A stretch of DNA of 64,000 nucleotides from contig CAMXAZ010000005.1 in the NCBI GenBank assembly GCA_947179295.1, positions 23,721 to 87,720 of the forward strand, written 5' to 3'. Numbering within the stretch: position 1 is the first letter of the stretch; each line of letters opens with the position of its first letter. Both the position numbers and the translations under genes were made by a program. This stretch comes from an uncultured Muribaculaceae bacterium (GTDB lineage: Bacteria > Bacteroidota > Bacteroidia > Bacteroidales > Muribaculaceae). Below, in pieces: positions 25,359 through 36,108 of the stretch. The notes beneath the pieces are model-generated. The model had not been told where the DNA came from, did not search any database, and saw only the letters and a program-made list of their open reading frames with translations.

Positions 25359-26540
25359 TTACAATACGTTGGGAAGTGCGCCGAAACGACCGTTCATATA
25401 TGCGCGGTGGATGGATGATAGTTTGTTCAGTCCCTTGAAATCAACGAGAGAGAATAATTGGGAACTGCCGTCTTTGCCTTTCTCCGTAAACCACACTGAA
25501 TCCTTTCCAAAAATGTCATCAATATCTTTCAGTATTGGATCATAGTGGGTAGATACAAGTAGCTGCGACTGATTTTCGGGAGTATTGACAAACTTTAAGA
25601 GAATATACTCCATAAGATTGGGGTGCATCGACGCCTCAATCTCATCAATACACAGGAATGCCTGACGATTCAGTTGTTCATATATCATAGACTCCAGTTC
25701 GACCATGCGCTTGGTGCCGGTACTCTGGCAAGCCTCCGGGAGAATATAGTCCTGCGTTCCGCCGGCATTCTCAACCTTATGCCCAAATAGAGCCGCCATC
25801 TTCTGGATTTTAATGTCAGAAATATTGAAGTCAGCCTCCTTTGCGAATTGCAGTAGATACTCACGGAAATCCTCGCTGTCAGCAATATGCTTCTTTGCGT
25901 CATTTGATAGCATCGAGAGTGAACCACTTTGCAATGGCAGAATACGGTTGTCAATCCATCGGCGCATATTGTCAAGATAGGCAACTGAGACATTTACTTT
26001 CTTTAATGTAGCCAGTAAAGACATATTACGAAGACAGTTCATAGTCATAACATCCACCTCTGCCTGCGAAAGTTTTACAACAGCCGGATTGAAATTCAAT
26101 TTGGATACACCTTCGACATCCTCACGGCAGAATACTTTTGTCGGGCGATTGGTGAGATATACAAATAGCGACTCGTGGCAAACCTTTTCGGGATTTACTT
26201 TTAGCTTATACCAGTAGCGGAGTCCATCGGCATAGAATTTTAATTCAAATTCGGTATCGAAAGAAAGAGCATCTTCCCTTAATAGGAATGGCTGTACATC
26301 AGTACCGTCATCATTTGTAGAAGGAAGTGTATTCCAGAAACGACGCAGGAACTTGACGGCATCAAGTAGATTTGACTTACCGCTTGCATTTGCGCCAAGC
26401 ACAACGGCAAAGCGCAACAGTTTAACTCCATCGGGCATTACGACCACGCTATTGTAGCGATCATCTTCCGACGGTTCAAAACTCAGCTCCACTTCATCAC
26501 GAAATGACTTGAAATTTCGTATTTTCAGCTCTTGTATCAT
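25359..26540 (-). CDS. rloA: RloA-like AAA ATPase (partner of RloB)
   Basis: 393 residues. MIQELKIRNFKSFRDEVELSFEP and Walker A LGANASGKSNLLDAV (about 47) are typical of OLD/ABC-type AAA_15 ATPases; Walker B LCIDEIEASMHPNLMEY lies near 297, followed by LLVSTHYDPIL. RloA-RloB pairs resemble AbiL-type abortive infection systems in which the ATPase holds or triggers the nuclease partner. Full length and apparently intact although its partner is interrupted. A promoter lies directly upstream. Confidence 0.85.
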   Translation of the reverse strand: MIQELKIRNFKSFRDEVELSFEPSEDDRYNSVVVMPDGVKLLRFAVVLGANASGKSNLLDAVKFLRRFWNTLPSTNDDGTDVQPFLLREDALSFDTEFELKFYADGLRYWYKLKVNPEKVCHESLFVYLTNRPTKVFCREDVEGVSKLNFNPAVVKLSQAEVDVMTMNCLRNMSLLATLKKVNVSVAYLDNMRRWIDNRILPLQSGSLSMLSNDAKKHIADSEDFREYLLQFAKEADFNISDIKIQKMAALFGHKVENAGGTQDYILPEACQSTGTKRMVELESMIYEQLNRQAFLCIDEIEASMHPNLMEYILLKFVNTPENQSQLLVSTHYDPILKDIDDIFGKDSVWFTEKGKDGSSQLFSLVDFKGLNKLSSIHRAYMNGRFGALPNVL

Positions 26541-26561
26541 TTCCGATGCTATTTAACGATG

Positions 26562-26593
26562 CAAATATAGCAAAATTTCGGCGCACTACAAAA
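26562..26593 (-). promoter_or_regulatory. Promoter of rloA-rloB
   Basis: On the minus strand TTTTG (26593-26589), 19 bases, then TATATTTG (26569-26562), 22 bases before the rloA ATG. Confidence 0.6.
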
Positions 26594-26751
26594 TCAAAAC
26601 CGAGACTTTGAAGATTTTAATGCTGATTTTGGAGCATTTTACACTAATCGTTAAATTAAATAGTAGTGTTTTAGACTGCTTAAATTATTCATTTCAATTA
26701 AAAGCCACTATTTTTAACATGGTAAATGGTGTCCGAACCAATAAAAATGAC

Positions 26752-27010
26752 TATCTTTGCAGTGTGAAAGGGGTATCCCTATCGCCTTTCGGGACAGAGG
26801 TCTTGGTCGTAACCACATGGCAAATCATAGCGAAACGCTGAAATAATGCCGTGTGCAATTCGTGGACATAGAATAGGACACGAATGATAAAAACATTGAC
26901 AATCAACCCAGTTGAGTAAAAATATGTAATCCCCCGGCGGAGATCACAACAAGATTTATCAAATCGAAGAAAACCTCTGAAAATCAACAACTTTAGGAGG
27001 TTTTACTTTT
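26752..27010 (+). ncRNA. Candidate structured small RNA with own promoter and terminator
   Basis: In a 546-base gene-free gap. TATCTTTG (26752-26759) is a good -7 box. About 240 bases later AAAACCTC/GAGGTTTT followed by ACTTTTT (26970-27010) is an intrinsic terminator. Between them short local stems can be read: TGGT-CGTA-ACCA, AGCG-AAA-CGCT and ATTCGTG/CACGAAT. No ORF of coding character fills it. It ends 43 bases before the IS terminal repeat. I do not recognise the family. Confidence 0.4.
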
Positions 27011-27052
27011 TGCTTCCTACCCCAAATCGGCGCAATATATGGCAATATCGGG

Positions 27053-27078
27053 TCAGCGGATTTTTCCGGTGGGCACGA
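27053..27078 (-). mobile_element. Right terminal repeat of a second ISAon1-type fragment
   Basis: Exact copy of 19080-19105 (TCAGCGGATTTTTCCGGTGGGCACGA), 8 bases from the transposase stop. Confidence 0.65.
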
Positions 27079-27086
27079 AGGGGATG

Positions 27087-27362
27087 TCAGGAGTATAGTG
27101 TAGCCAGTCTGCACATAAAGAACTTGATGTCGCCGACACCCCGGAACTGTGTTCTGAACGCCTTGATTTTGGCATTGAAGGATTCTGCCGAGGCATTTGT
27201 GAGCCGTCGTTCGAAATAGCTGATTATTGTGATGTCGTGGTTCTCGAAGGTCTCCAGGACCTTGTTGAATTCATCATTCCCAAAGGCCTCCACTTCGTTG
27301 TACCATCTGGCGAGATTCAGCCTGGCGACTCCTGCGGAAGTTTTCTCGTTGAATATGTCCAC
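27087..27362 (-). pseudogene. ISAon1-type transposase C-terminal fragment
   Basis: 91 residues: ARLNLARWYNEVEAFGNDEFNKVLETFENHDITIISYFERRLTNASAESFNAKIKAFRTQFRGVGDIKFFMCRLATLY is the conserved C-terminal end of ISL3/ISAon1-type DDE transposases, containing the catalytic Glu region (NASAESFNAKIKAFR). The rest of the transposase is absent; the sequence beyond 27363 is unrelated. With the left-end fragment at 19080 it brackets the second defence block, but the two pieces lie on opposite strands and come from separate insertions or a rearrangement. Confidence 0.8.
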
Positions 27363-27502
27363 AAGCTTGAGCCAATAAAATCACGATCTACAGCTGTCTG
27401 ATTTGGCATGATCTACAAAATCAGCCATCGCAGAAACAGATCATAACCTCTAAACGCTGATGATCGCTGCTGAAGTCACAATTTCACACGAGCAAGCCTT
27501 TT

Positions 27503-30451
27503 CTACTGACGATTTAACTTTGCGAGTAGCGGGGCTATGTTACGTCGCTTTGTTTCAATACCAAAGGTTGAATTTTCATCCTTCAACAGCAAGCGTCCTT
27601 CCTCAATGTCGCATTCCTTAATTGTGCCATCCAAACGCGTCTTAAGATATGTGATCGGCGCTCCTGTCTTTTCCAGGACAAACGGCAATAGCTCCGTCAT
27701 CGACTTTGACTGCTGAGTCGGATCATATAGCGCGTCTGTCAATTTGATCCCAACTTCCTCTGTGTCGAGTATCCCCTCTGATGTAAGAGGCACCAACACT
27801 TCTGTCACATACTCCACCCTTTCTTCCAGAGAATACATATTCTTCAGAAAGGCTACCCCTTCTGTCATAGCGTATCCACGCGCATCCTTGTCACTTCTGG
27901 CAGTAGCAAGAATCCATTTATAGAATGCGTCCTTGTCTACCTCATCATGTCTTAGATACAGAGCCCTGTGAGCCACAGCCATAATCTCGTCAGAAAGCGC
28001 AATCAAACCTGTATAATCGTCAAGTTTAAAATCTTTGTCTGTTGCGCGATAAAGCAGCATCAGTGCGCCTATGCCTCGTAGCCATTTATCATCATGGCTC
28101 AACAGAGTGCGCATCATGGAATCCCCTTTGCCGAACACTACCAGACTGAACATTTCATGCAAAAGCATATTGGCAGCAAGATATGCCGGATATATCATCC
28201 GGTCACCATGATAGCCCTGAACTTTCGCCCTGAGTTTCATCAAGGCATCGGCAGCCGCCACCGGAGCCCCCTCTACCAAAATACCGCATACAAAATGCTG
28301 CCCCCACGTAGAGAAATAGTCTCGCTCACAGCATGAATATTCCACAAGATACATCCGCGATTTGGAAAGCACCTCAATGTAATCCATATCAGCCAGACAT
28401 GCCAGATCTAAATTCAGCCTGCCTCGGTTCGGACAATTTCGGAATCCGACCGGAAACTCCGCATCATGACTGCAAAGTATGAAATCCTTAAAAATGGAAA
28501 TCCATTCGGGGGAATCCCTTACAATCCCGACGGCCGCTGCTGTGATCCGGGATACAAGTTCCATCTTCGTGGACGCAAGCATATTGCCGAGTGTGGAGAT
28601 TTTTGCCGGTATTGCTCCGGAATGACTGAAGGGGCCGTGCTGTATATCATCGAATATGAGCCTGATGCAATCCTCCGGATGACTTTGGAATCGGCGTAGG
28701 TTGAAAGCGGTGCGCACCCAATCCATAAACGCTCGGTCGGCAACTTCACGCGAATGTTCTGTGGAGAGTGATCTTGCTATTGCTTCCTCGGAATCGTAGA
28801 GGGTTGTCAGTCCTCCCTTCATTATATTGGATCCCATGTAGGCCATCAATTTTTCCAGAGCGTCATCGCCTATGCGCGTTACCAGCAGCGGTTGCTTTGT
28901 TGTGGCCCCTTGCAGCGAATTCGATAAGGTATAGCCTTCCGTATGGCCATCGGGATATGAAAGTATAAGATAGCGGTCGTGGAGTTTATTTGAATTCCCG
29001 GTAAGATTTTTCACCACAAGTTGCATCTCCGCAAAAAGAGTCGGATACTGTTGTATCATCATTAGGATCTTGTCAGCCCTGGTATCAGAAAAATCATCTA
29101 CGTAGGATGTGCCGTCAGGGTTCGTTTTCAGTCCTGTCTGTGTGATTACTGTATAACGGGCATGAGATTCCGACGAAGCAATGAAAAGCAATGCCACATC
29201 CTCAAAATACGGATCTTGAAGCAGGATGTCAGAAGCCCCCTCAGTTCTTTCCCTGAACCATTGAAGGAATTCCAATGCACCATGCACACCATCTTTGTCC
29301 TCGCCCGGATTCCACCCCTTGGGGAAGAATGCGTCATCCGGTTTTGTGCGGCACCGGGAATATTGCTCCTTATCGTGGGTTCTCCCCACGTTGCCCACAG
29401 AGAAACTATTGTTTGACACGCGTGTTATCTTCGCTGCATCATCTACGGCTCCTCTTTTCTTGTCGGGCATGGCATTACGTATCTTACTATGCCAATCAGA
29501 GGAAAGCTGAATCCGGTTGCTTACTATCTGCATGTTAATATTAAACCGCTTGATGATACTCATAGTGGCACGGTGTACGAGTCTACACTCTTTACCCTTG
29601 CACAACCAGATTTTAACATCAGTACGTCCAGGCCGCTCCGGCGAAGAAAAACTGAATTCCATTTCTGCGCCCTTACCCACCTTTTGGTAATGCACCTCGT
29701 CAGTCAATATTCTGTCATCGCCAGTAAGCCGCATGTTAACAATCACTTCGTCTTCTCCGTCATAAAGCTCTTTTCGAATAGTAACAATATGTGTTTTTCC
29801 GTGGTCTTGATTCGAATGAGTCACGAGCGAATGGCCGGACGCATCGCAGGCCGGACGGAAAAGAATTTCTATATTACCCACACGCCGAGCCATTATCCGG
29901 GTATCTGCCCCCAGAGATTCCGCTATGAAACGGGCTATGGAAGTGATGCCATTGTCTGGATCCGAGGGCATGATGGATCCGTAAGTCAAAAGAGAGGCCG
30001 GGTCCTGCAAGCGCCATGTATGGGAAAATGTAATGTCGCCAAGGAAATCGGCAACGATGCCCAACGGGACCTCCGATACTTCACGAGAAAAGTAAAAATT
30101 CAAATCCGACTCTTGCGGCGGCTTTATACCCCACTTGCGACATGTGTCAGCCAGCGAATGACCATTAATAAGGCCGGCAATTATATCGCAAATGACATCC
30201 GGACGGTCAACGATGGTTATAACTGCAACAAAACACCGTTTGACAATCTTTTCAGCAGAAGATTGCCGACTGTATGACAACGAAAGATCAATTTTTTTGA
30301 ACTCTCTGACTGAGACCGGGAGAGCCTTTGTCACAGAGAAAGGTTCCGCTACCGCATAAGCGATATGAAAAACCGGATTTTGATTGGTCGATCCAATACG
30401 AAGCACAAAGACTCGAAGTCTCAAAAAACGATAAAAAGAAGGCAGATTCAT
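27503..30451 (-). CDS. Large PLD-motif protein, probably VPA1262-like; candidate defence nuclease
   Basis: 982 residues, no signal peptide. The N-terminal region (about 30-210) with FLGDITFSHTWRLQDPASLLTYG and RFIAESLGADTRIMARRVGNIEILFRPA recalls VPA1262-family proteins; this recognition is from memory and uncertain. A mid-protein domain has LQDPYFEDVAL and then LHDRYLILSYPDGHTEGYTLSNSLQG (about 485-515), a phospholipase-D-type H-x-R ... S-N-S site, suggesting phosphodiesterase or nuclease chemistry. The C-terminal 400 residues are helical without known motifs. Moderate GC, single gene, no partner; it sits at the edge of the accessory block next to core genes. Confidence 0.6.
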   Translation of the reverse strand: MNLPSFYRFLRLRVFVLRIGSTNQNPVFHIAYAVAEPFSVTKALPVSVREFKKIDLSLSYSRQSSAEKIVKRCFVAVITIVDRPDVICDIIAGLINGHSLADTCRKWGIKPPQESDLNFYFSREVSEVPLGIVADFLGDITFSHTWRLQDPASLLTYGSIMPSDPDNGITSIARFIAESLGADTRIMARRVGNIEILFRPACDASGHSLVTHSNQDHGKTHIVTIRKELYDGEDEVIVNMRLTGDDRILTDEVHYQKVGKGAEMEFSFSSPERPGRTDVKIWLCKGKECRLVHRATMSIIKRFNINMQIVSNRIQLSSDWHSKIRNAMPDKKRGAVDDAAKITRVSNNSFSVGNVGRTHDKEQYSRCRTKPDDAFFPKGWNPGEDKDGVHGALEFLQWFRERTEGASDILLQDPYFEDVALLFIASSESHARYTVITQTGLKTNPDGTSYVDDFSDTRADKILMMIQQYPTLFAEMQLVVKNLTGNSNKLHDRYLILSYPDGHTEGYTLSNSLQGATTKQPLLVTRIGDDALEKLMAYMGSNIMKGGLTTLYDSEEAIARSLSTEHSREVADRAFMDWVRTAFNLRRFQSHPEDCIRLIFDDIQHGPFSHSGAIPAKISTLGNMLASTKMELVSRITAAAVGIVRDSPEWISIFKDFILCSHDAEFPVGFRNCPNRGRLNLDLACLADMDYIEVLSKSRMYLVEYSCCERDYFSTWGQHFVCGILVEGAPVAAADALMKLRAKVQGYHGDRMIYPAYLAANMLLHEMFSLVVFGKGDSMMRTLLSHDDKWLRGIGALMLLYRATDKDFKLDDYTGLIALSDEIMAVAHRALYLRHDEVDKDAFYKWILATARSDKDARGYAMTEGVAFLKNMYSLEERVEYVTEVLVPLTSEGILDTEEVGIKLTDALYDPTQQSKSMTELLPFVLEKTGAPITYLKTRLDGTIKECDIEEGRLLLKDENSTFGIETKRRNIAPLLAKLNRQ

Positions 30452-30532
30452 AAAACCATAAAATTGACGTGTATATAAAGAGGACGCTTTCTAACAACTT
30501 ACCTGAATTTAGAGGTATTTAAAAACAACCTC

Positions 30533-31225
30533 TTATTCCACGGATATTTCACGGATCTCTGGCAATTCTATTTTCTCGCCGAGGAAATGGGGCTTTTTGC
30601 CGAACCATATGTCAAGCATCATTTTGTCGCGGGCAAGCCATTCGCGCAACGCAAGTCTCATCCTCACCAATCGCCCGGCTCTAAGCGGAGCCGCCACGGC
30701 CACGGCTTCTATCCCGTTGGCCCCGGCAAGATACAAGGCTCTGGCACAATGGTCGGCCTGCGAGACGATTGTGAGTGCATCGCAACCGAACACCTCCTTG
30801 GCCCTGACCACCGAGTCAAGCGTGCGGAATCCAGCGAAGTCAAGCACAATCCTTTCAGCCGGAACACCGTGGGCTATGAGCGAGTCACGCATGGCTGTAG
30901 GCTCGTCATACAACGCCGTGTGATTGTCTCCGCTTGCTATTATATAGTCTACCTTGCCGGAGTGATAAAGCCGGGAGGCCGTCATGATGCGGTTTGTGAA
31001 GTATGAATTCGGGCGCCCCTTCCGGTTGAGCGGATTGGTGCCGAGGAGCAAGGCCGCTTTGTTATGCCTCACTGAATCAGTCACACCTGCATATATGCGC
31101 CCCTCAGCCGCTCTTTCCGTCATGACATTCGCATAGACTGTAAACGATAGCGTCAGGGTTGCAATGGCAGCGAGACTCAAAAGGATACGCCGCACCAACA
31201 AGCGTTTAATATTCGGTTGCTTCAT
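30533..31225 (-). CDS. SanA/YdcF-like DUF218 membrane-anchored protein
   Basis: 231 residues from MKQPNIKRLLVRRILL (ATG at 31225; 19 earlier track residues are unlikely). One N-terminal TM/signal anchor (about 12-33) is followed by the DUF218 domain: AALLLGTNPLNRKGRPNSYFTNRIMTASRLYHSGKVDYIIASGDN, TAMRDSLIAHGVPAERIVLDFAGFRTLDSVVRAKEVFG and SQADHCARAL. SanA-type proteins influence envelope permeability and resistance to vancomycin-like drugs in enterobacteria; the reaction is unknown. Divergent from the GH2 gene. Confidence 0.85.
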   Translation of the reverse strand: MKQPNIKRLLVRRILLSLAAIATLTLSFTVYANVMTERAAEGRIYAGVTDSVRHNKAALLLGTNPLNRKGRPNSYFTNRIMTASRLYHSGKVDYIIASGDNHTALYDEPTAMRDSLIAHGVPAERIVLDFAGFRTLDSVVRAKEVFGCDALTIVSQADHCARALYLAGANGIEAVAVAAPLRAGRLVRMRLALREWLARDKMMLDIWFGKKPHFLGEKIELPEIREISVE

Positions 31226-31305
31226 GATAATGGCTTCAGAGATCTGTTTCACGACTGTAAAGTTAAGAGTTTTTTTCAACAACCTCTATGCATAATTTCA
31301 GCAAA

Positions 31306-34518
<3,213 letters not shown>

Positions 34519-34546
34519 CCTACTCCTGAAATAACAGACCACAAAC

Positions 34547-34594
34547 AATACCACCGTCTCAGTCCGCAAGAAACCGGACCGAGACGGTGGTATT
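34547..34594. terminator. Bidirectional terminator after the GH2 gene
   Basis: AATACCACCGTCTC and GAGACGGTGGTATT enclose an inner GTCCG/CGGAC stem; this stops transcripts from both the GH2 gene and the convergent small gene. Confidence 0.8.
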
Positions 34595-34640
34595 CAAATA
34601 TAGTTACTTAACTAAAATATTTTTAGCAAATGATAATAAA

Positions 34641-34892
34641 TCACCTTGTCACAGCCCGGCTCAACAGCCCGACAATCCACAGAAGGAAGATGGCTCCGAC
34701 CACAGACGTTATCAGATTACCAATGATCCCTACGGCCGTGATGCCAAGCAGTCCGAAAAGCCAACCGCCAAGCACACCGCCGATTATGCCTACTATCAAA
34801 TTCACAATAACACCAAAACCGCCACCTCTCATAAGCTTGCCGGCAACGAAACCGGACACAATTCCAATGATTATATACCACAAAAAGTTCAT
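34641..34892 (-). CDS. GlsB/YeaQ/YmgE-family small membrane protein
   Basis: 83 residues, three TM helices with glycine-rich repeats: MNFLWYIIIGIVSGFVAGKLMRGGG, NLIVGIIGGVLGGWLFGLLG, GNLITSVVGAIFLLWIVGLL. This is the complete transglycosylase-associated (GlsB/YeaQ) pattern, a stress-linked inner-membrane protein of unknown mechanism. Monocistronic. The 405-base gap after its start (34893-35297) is very A/T-rich; apart from the promoter at 35213 I can support nothing in it. Confidence 0.88.
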   Translation of the reverse strand: MNFLWYIIIGIVSGFVAGKLMRGGGFGVIVNLIVGIIGGVLGGWLFGLLGITAVGIIGNLITSVVGAIFLLWIVGLLSRAVTR

Positions 34893-35212
34893 AGCTGAAA
34901 TAGTTTTAACAGGTTTTCAATATTCTCTCCAACGGCTCACCCCCCTTTTTGGTTCATCACACCTGTTTATTTCCCGAAGCAGAAGCTTTATATATAATAT
35001 ATATTTATTAAATTTGTGGCCTCTATGAAAAACGCTTTATACACACGCGCACGATTATTGTTACAATCCGCCTGACATTGTAACATTTTTGTAATTTTTA
35101 TTTTTAGTGCACAAATCATTGAACACCAACAAAATACACCAATTTGTAACAACTTTGTCATCAAATTAACATATTTTTACATTAAATTTCTGAATATTCC
35201 GCCTCAAGGCAG

Positions 35213-35220
35213 TAATTTTG
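35213..35220 (+). promoter_or_regulatory. -7 box of the ECF sigma factor gene
   Basis: TAATTTTG, 78 bases before the ATG, in an A/T-rich region. No clean TTTG partner stands at the ideal distance. Confidence 0.35.
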
Positions 35221-35297
35221 AACTGTCAAACAAAACGAGCACCGACAAACAATCGAAATTAACAACTCTCCATTACCTCAATAAAAACGCTTCAATT

Positions 35298-35801
35298 ATG
35301 GGAACTCAGGAATTTCAGAACAAGCTTATGAGCCTTCAGAGCAACCTTCTCAACTTTGCGTACATGCTCACATCCAACCGTGACAACGCTTATGACCTGC
35401 TGCAGGACACCACCCTGAAGGCCCTCGACAACGAAAGCAAGTATGTTGACAACACCAACTTCAAAGGCTGGGTTTTCACCATCATGCGCAACATTTTTAT
35501 CAACAACTATCGTCGCGTAGCACGCTCGGCAACTGTCATCGACCAGACTGAAGATCTCTATCACCTGAACCTTTCGCAGGATTCAGGCCTCGAAACCCCC
35601 GAAGGATCTTTCGGAGCAAACGAGATCACAGATGCGATCAACGCTTTCCCCGATGAATACCGCATCCCCTTCTCAATGCACGTGGCCGGCTACAAATACA
35701 ACGAGATCGCTGAAAAGATGAATCTCCCCCTCGGCACTATCAAGAGCCGTATCTTCTTCGCTCGCAAGAAACTCCAGACTCAGTTTGCCGACTACCGCTA
35801 A
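35298..35801 (+). CDS. ECF-type RNA polymerase sigma factor (RpoE-like)
   Basis: 167 residues. Region 2 is LNFAYMLTSNRDNAYDLLQDTTLKALDNESKYVDNTNFKGWVFTIMRNIFINNYRR; region 4 is INAFPDEYRIPFSMHVAGYKYNEIAEKMNLPLGTIKSRIFFARKKLQ. No anti-sigma gene lies beside it and none of the flanking genes is a SusCD partner, so it resembles the free-standing ECF regulators common in Bacteroidales rather than a glycan-sensing sigma/anti-sigma pair. High-GC core codon use. The 300-base gap after it ends in the hairpins at 36001-36078. Confidence 0.92.
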   Translation: MGTQEFQNKLMSLQSNLLNFAYMLTSNRDNAYDLLQDTTLKALDNESKYVDNTNFKGWVFTIMRNIFINNYRRVARSATVIDQTEDLYHLNLSQDSGLETPEGSFGANEITDAINAFPDEYRIPFSMHVAGYKYNEIAEKMNLPLGTIKSRIFFARKKLQTQFADYR

Positions 35802-36000
35802 GGCGCGTGCCGACGACTGGCCTGATGAATGCAGGACTCAAAGTCCCGGCGTCATCATAATAAAAACTATTTTGTAGAGATTAAGTTTCATGTTTCAACT
35901 ATAGCTGTTTCCAGACAAGGTTAAATAATGGTAAATAAATAAGATTGGTTTAAACACACACATACGGAAACAATTTTAAGGTATTGATTTGAACACACTA

Positions 36001-36034
36001 AAGTCCGGCGCGAAGCGATTTCGCCGCCGGACTT
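36001..36034. terminator. Terminator hairpin 1 between convergent genes
   Basis: AAGTCCGGCG / CGCCGGACTT, 10-bp stem with a 14-base loop. Confidence 0.65.
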
Positions 36035-36039
36035 GTCAT

Positions 36040-36078
36040 TCAGAGGACGTTTGACGACAATTCTCAAACGTCCTCTGA
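36040..36078. terminator. Terminator hairpin 2, end of the glp-GH36 operon
   Basis: TCAGAGGACGTTTGA and its exact reverse complement (15 bp), followed on the minus strand by the tail of hairpin 1. It lies 31 bases after the GH36 stop. Confidence 0.75.
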
Positions 36079-36108
36079 CCTATATATATACTCTATACCC
36101 CTTTCTTT

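Noticed and set aside
19080-27078. Composite transposon bounded by ISAon1 ends
   Set aside because: Each end belongs to a different partial IS and the transposase pieces lie on opposite strands; no complete IS or target duplication is seen.
29489-30277. 262-aa plus-strand ORF
   Set aside because: Antisense to the PLD-motif protein, whose own frame is conserved-looking and longer.
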